Below, piece by piece: positions 59,450 through 64,000 of a DNA stretch of 64,000 bases. The notes under the pieces were generated by a model, which was given only the letters and a program-made list of their open reading frames with translations, had not been told where the DNA came from and searched no databases. A program made the translations under genes and the position numbers. Within the stretch, counting starts at the first letter, position 1. Each line of letters begins with the position of its first letter. This stretch comes from Irpex lacteus. Taxonomy: Eukaryota > Basidiomycota > Agaricomycetes > Polyporales > Irpicaceae. Where the stretch lies: positions 1,240,001 through 1,304,000 of the forward strand of contig MQVO02000001.1 of the NCBI GenBank assembly GCA_001986395.2, given 5' to 3'.

Positions 59450-61568
59450 ATGGCATCGTCATCTTCTGCACCTATCTTCTCCCCGAGGCCTATTCGGTCA
59501 TGGGCACCGATGCCCTCTGCGTCTCCACCCCCCTACGATTTCGTTGACGAGCAGCATGAGCAGTACGAGGACTACAAGCCTACGCCTTCCCCCGAGCCTC
59601 CCATGCCTCCTTCGCCACCACGACTTGCCCATCGCTCTACCATCCCCCTTGCTCCCCCGCAGTCCACATATCCATACCACTACGACACGCCACCAGAGCC
59701 GCAAACATTCGCACAACCGTCATACGGCACACGAATGTATCAGCCACAGGCAAGCTCAAGCTCAAGCTCGGGCGCTTCCGCGGCCCAAATCGACCATCTT
59801 CGTAACGCCCTCAGCAACCTCGAGTCCCGGATGGCGCTGCTGCTCAGTGAAAAAGATTTACTTGAATCACGGCTGGAGACAGCAGTACGTTTACAGTCTC
59901 CGGTCAGGCGACTTCCCAGTGAGTTGCTCGCGTCAATCTTCGTCATGGGCGTGATGAACATGGAAGAGGACGATACCTTGATGCTGTCGACGCTTATGCT
60001 GGTATGCAGGCATTGGCTTGAGGTCGCTGTAAACACCCCGGTGCTATGGACACGCATCGTCGCCGGCGTGCATCATTCGTTGTCTCATGCTCAGCGGAAG
60101 CTGGAGCGCTCGAAGGCCCTTCCTTTACAGATATGCGTCGACTTCAGCCCCAGAGTCGAGAATGGCACTATCACTACCGAGAGCATCGTCCGGACCATGG
60201 ATCTCCTCCGTACTTCTATCTGGCGATGGAAGACATTCCGGTTGACGGTTCCTAATCGTCCTCAGGCGAATGCGGCGTTGATGCGATGTACCGACGAGGC
60301 ACCCCTTCTTGAGGTGTTCTCAGTGCGAGTTCTACATTCCATGCCCGAGGAGCACTATCACTCGAAATCGCTACCTGCTGTCTTCGAGGGGCGTACACCT
60401 AGTCTGACGTCGTGCTCATTGACATCATTCAACTTCGGTTGGGACCTGCGTCTCGTTAGCCGCCTTCGCATCTTGAAGCTCGGAGGTTATTGGAACGGAT
60501 ACTCGCCTTCGATAGACGTCACTCTTAACATCCTCCGTGCATGCCCTAACCTTGAGGAACTCGTCCTCCGCAATATGTCCGACGTGGAAGCTGTTGCCTG
60601 CGAGTCGGATATACCGGAATACGACGAGACTAACGATCGGCTCGTCCGAGTGAATGACTCTCGAATGATAAATCTGCCTCGCCTCACGAAAGCCACGTTT
60701 TACTACTCGGGCACGCTTCGTACCAGGACGATCCTCCGTTTGTTGACATGCCCCGCACTCGAGCATGTCGATCTGTGCTTCTTGGACAACGTGTCGCCCA
60801 TGCTAGAACATCTGCGAAGGCAATCTCTGACCCGCCTCCCTCTGCGTCATTTGCGTATCGAGGGCTGCTTCTTGAGCGAATTGAAGCTCTCCCGCTTCCT
60901 TCAGAGAGTTCCGTCTCTGACTTCTCTAGAGTTGGTAGACGTCGAGGACGTATCGTCTAATCTATTCAAGGTACGCGCAATTCACCATTTTTCAGATTCC
61001 TTGCTAATTCTTGCCTCAGCATCTTTCGGCGCCGCCTTCAGCTCAGACTTGGATATGTCCAAAGTTGACTTCGCTGAGCCTGGAAGGATGCACAACGCTC
61101 GAGTGGGAAGGCTTACGCTCGTTCGTAGAATCTCGTCTTCCCGCCCATTCTCGCGCATTTCCAGGCACACAAGCAGCAGTACCCTCAGCAGTCGCTCCCT
61201 CGCGTCCAGTGGCATCTACTTCGTCCGCATCCTCATCTGCATCTGCGTCCGCTGCCGCGTATGCGGCGTCCTTGGCTAGCGCACGGTCCAGCGCGAGTTC
61301 CACTGCTTCATCCTCGACTCGTCCAATGACCACCTCAAAAGTGGTCTCCTCCGCTTCAGCCTTTGCAGCGAACGCGCATATCTTGGCTCACGTCCCCGTA
61401 ACGCCGCAACAAAAGTCGGGTACCAACTGGCCGCACAGATTGCAGTCCATCGACCTCACTCGCTGTCACCAAATCAGCAAGGAGATGGTCCAGTGGCTTA
61501 AGATGTACGTGGCGGACGTGAAGTGCGACACTGCCAAGGGTGTATGGGACGATTCAACGTTGATCTGA
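59450..61568 (+). CDS. F-box protein with LRR-like C-terminus
   Basis: Exons join(59450..60970,61020..61568), 689 aa. The N-terminal 120 residues are Pro/Ser-rich, then a short coiled coil (AQIDHLRNALSNLESRMALL). The F-box runs LQSPVRRLPSELLASIFVMG to LMLVCRHWLEVAVNTPVLWT (residues ~145-200), the usual Agaricomycete layout. LRR-like strands follow: LRILKLGGYWNGYSPSIDVT, CPNLEELVLRNM, CPALEHVDLCFLDNV, PLRHLRIEGCFLSELKL, VPSLTSLELVDVEDV, CPKLTSLSLEGCTTL, HRLQSIDLTRCHQI. An Ala/Ser-rich low-complexity insert (ASSSASASAAAYAASLASAR) separates the last repeats. It probably presents unknown substrates to an SCF ubiquitin ligase. Confidence 0.82.
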
Positions 61569-61842
61569 GATACGTAGGTAGCTGTCTTGTTTATACGATA
61601 TGTCGGCGAAGTAGATCATTTCATGTGTATCTATCTGTATTTTGCATTTATACCCTCTCGTACCAACGTCATCCGTCGTCATGTCGCCTCGAATGTCGAA
61701 AGAGGTGGCAGGAATATATAAGAGACAAAATTGAAATTGATTACAATACAATGCCCGAAAGCTATACGAGTATCGATACAACAGGCTACCACAGTTGCCA
61801 TCTCATTATTCTCTATACCTTCACAAGACATCGTCCGCGTAT
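61569..61842. other. intergenic, convergent 3' ends
   Basis: About 275 bp between two converging stop codons; no gene seen. Confidence 0.4.
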
Positions 61843-64000
61843 CTACTCTCTGCTTCTGTACTTGCTAGGGCCAGATGCAGCAGTACCCTCCAGCTCTCCT
61901 GAGGCAGGGGCACGCCGAGATTGTCCGCTGCGACCAGCCATGACCCTTGAGGGAGGAAGCATAGGAGGTGGCATGTCTGTTGATCTATGTCTCTTCGACA
62001 AAGGCCTTGCTACAGCGCCGTCTAGATCCTCGTGGGTGCGCTTCTTGGAAGGGGTCGCTGGGCCGTCATCCTCGGAAGAACTGGAGTGGTATCCGGACAC
62101 GAACGAAGTGATATGCAGCTGATGGGATGGGGAGGTGGGAGGGGAAGAACCAAGGTCGGGCAGGCCTACGTCTCTGTCCCCTTCGGAGAGAGGGATGAAA
62201 GCGGAATCGAGGTCATTGTTCGCATTCATCCCGTCTTCTTCGTCGCAGGACGAGGCATCGACCCCGGAGTCTTTCTCTGTCTTCTCGGTTGTGCGGTGCG
62301 GAGTGGGGGTGGTAGGGTTGACGGGATGGACGACATCAACAGGCCCTGTTATCTGGCTAGTGGCAATGCTAGCTTCGAATAACTTGACGCCCTGTTCCAC
62401 CGTCCGGGCGGGATACTTCTCATACGGCGAGACATCCTTCACCCACTCTTTCTTCCTATCTAACGCTTCCTTGAAGCGCGCTCGCCAGAAGGACGGCTTG
62501 CTCAGCATGTCATGTTGTTCGTCCCGTGAAGTACACATAGCGTCGTATTTCTTCGTCAGTTGGGGATTGGAGGGATCCGCGGCCGACAATTTTTTGTATA
62601 ATACGGCCCTTGAGCTATAGAGATAGTAGTCCTGCAATTCCAACGCCAGAGTTGCGATCAACGTGTCAAGCGGCTTGCAAGTGAACTCGACCTTCTCTCC
62701 CATCTTTTCAAGAGCCGTCCTTTTCGGTTCGCCACCGACGATCCTGCCCGTATATCTACCGTCGGATTGTTCCGGCTCGTACCAGTTGAAGATGTCCATG
62801 TTGAATTTGCTTTTATGCTCGAATCGGTGCAGCGTTGCGTAAAGAAGCGACCAAAAGAGCGCCTCCAGGTCGTCCAAAATCTCATGAGGCTTGTTGGGAT
62901 CTTCAAGCAGTCCAATCGACATAAACGGCCACGTGCCCTACAACCGAGACGTCAGCAAAACACTATGTCTACAATTGATTCACCTCGCGTACCGTGCGGA
63001 ACAGCTGATGTGTGTACTCTCCGTCTGGCTTCGTCTCAGAGGCATGATCCCAGTCTGCTAATAAGCCGACTTTCTCGTCTTCATCTTCCCCGAGCATGAC
63101 GTTACCGACGCTCAAGTCCCTGTGAAGCACCTTCGTTGGCATCTTCTCATATGCTTCTTCGATGACTGACAGCGGTAGCAAAACCCTTGAGAATCGGCCG
63201 CCCAAGACAACGGATATGGACCACTTACCTCCCAGTACATCGTAAAACGCCCTCACCATCTCTTCCGATTTTTCCGCAGACTCGATGGGGTAAGCGAGTC
63301 GCTGGACCAATCGATGATGCAGATGAAGTCTGAGCTCGGCGAACGTGATCCCCAGGTCCTGCTGCACCCTCATGGCCCACTCTGCACTAATCGTCCTCTG
63401 CACCTGCCCGTCCGCATCTCTCACGTCCCCACCGCAGACTAATCGTGGAATCCGCTCCACTCCGTACTTCTCCAGGAGCCGGTATACCTCGTTTTCCGCT
63501 TTCAGCATAGCATGATCCACGCGCCAAGTGTCCTTCAAGAATAGAGGCTCGGGGCTCTTGATGTCGGAAACGTCGTGGGTGCTGTCAGATTCTTGTTCGT
63601 CGGAGGTTGCGTTATTGGCGGTGACCGGGACTGCGATGTAACCTCGTGTAGCGCGGCCAAGAGGCGATGGTGCATCGAAAATGGGCCGTTGTACAATGAG
63701 CTCCATGGTTGCAACCTGCGACGATTTAGTCTGGATGGTTTCTTCTCCCTGCTCAGCACCCGCCTGGCGAGGCACCCCCTCGTGAACGGTCATCTTATAG
63801 ATGGGGTAATGGGCGTCCAACGTTATTTCAGCACTAGGTATGCTGCGTTGGGGGTGATTCGGGTTGTTCATGTTGGCCACCAGCTCTTTCACAACGGAAG
63901 TGAACATATCCTTGTCGCTCTGGCTCGCTATCACGGACGTCATATCCAGTCCTCTCGCCTTGTCCGTCATATGATTGATACGCCAGAAGAACTCCCCGAG
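61843..64000 (-). CDS. FunK1 fungal-type protein kinase, copy E (5' part outside window)
   Basis: Exons complement(join(61843..62937,62993..63165,63229..64000)); the same splice layout as copies A and B, open at the right edge. Motifs present: GEFFWRINHMTDKARGLDMT, SPLGRATRGYIAV, LFLKDTWRVDHAML, GVERIPRLVCGGDVRDADG, HRDLSVGNVML, LLADWDHA, GTWPFMSIGLLEDPNKPHEI. The tail again has the acidic region and a basic LSKRHRSTDMPPPMLPP end. The catalytic core is intact. The N-terminal exon and part of exon 2 are beyond position 64000. Confidence 0.88.

Overview
The window is nuclear DNA of a mushroom-forming basidiomycete (Agaricomycetes). The evidence is densely packed genes with many 45-70 nt GT-AG introns, several FunK1-type protein kinase loci, and plant-wall enzymes typical of wood or litter decayers (GH10 xylanase, CE16 acetylesterase, an AA9-family protein). 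All gene models are hand-spliced from sequence; intron phases were checked for consistency and exon edges may be off by a base in places.

Layout. 1-2.4 kb: 5' half of a YPK1/Gad8-type AGC kinase (-) and a RimJ-type GNAT acetyltransferase (-). 2.6-5.6 kb: a 1.73-kb poly(A)-tailed retroposon carrying only a LINE ORF1-like gene, inserted at the stop codon of a G-patch protein gene. 5.96-9.1 kb: complete FunK1 kinase A (-). 10-11.6 kb: CE16 acetylesterase (+). 12.1-13.5 kb: VAP/Scs2 (-). 14-18.6 kb: full-length ABCB/MDR-type transporter (-). 18.6-21 kb: gene-poor. 21-22.5 kb: GH10 xylanase (-). 23.8-26.3 kb: F-box protein (+). 27.1-29.4 kb: NCA2 (-). 29.8-30.8 kb: unrecognised gene (-). 31.7-35.1 kb: divergent pair, a JmjC protein with lost iron ligands (-) and Eaf6 (+). 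35.2-37 kb: Rrp40 (-) and Vps37 (+). 37.9-39.2 kb: AA9 protein whose mature N-terminus appears to be Arg instead of His (+). 39.5-48.8 kb: FunK1 kinase B, then a tandem duplication of a unit made of a truncated FunK1 derivative (-) and a mitochondrial phosphate carrier (+). 48.8-51.4 kb: poorly coding DNA with hairpins. 51.5-58.7 kb: MSH5 (-), prohibitin 2 (-) and a PQ-loop vacuolar transporter (+). 59.4-61.6 kb: F-box/LRR protein (+). 61.8-64 kb: FunK1 kinase E (-), running off the right edge.

How it fits together. Housekeeping genes (TORC2/AGC signalling, ER contact sites, exosome, ESCRT-I, NuA4, meiotic MutS, prohibitin, phosphate import) alternate with secreted lignocellulose enzymes and with an expanding, rearranging FunK1 family. 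The four FunK1 loci whose upstream DNA is visible share a conserved upstream sequence block. The most unusual items are the ORF1-only retroposon, the Arg-AA9 protein, the twin kinase-core-less FunK1 derivatives with a common new 5' exon, and the JmjC protein with substituted iron-binding positions.
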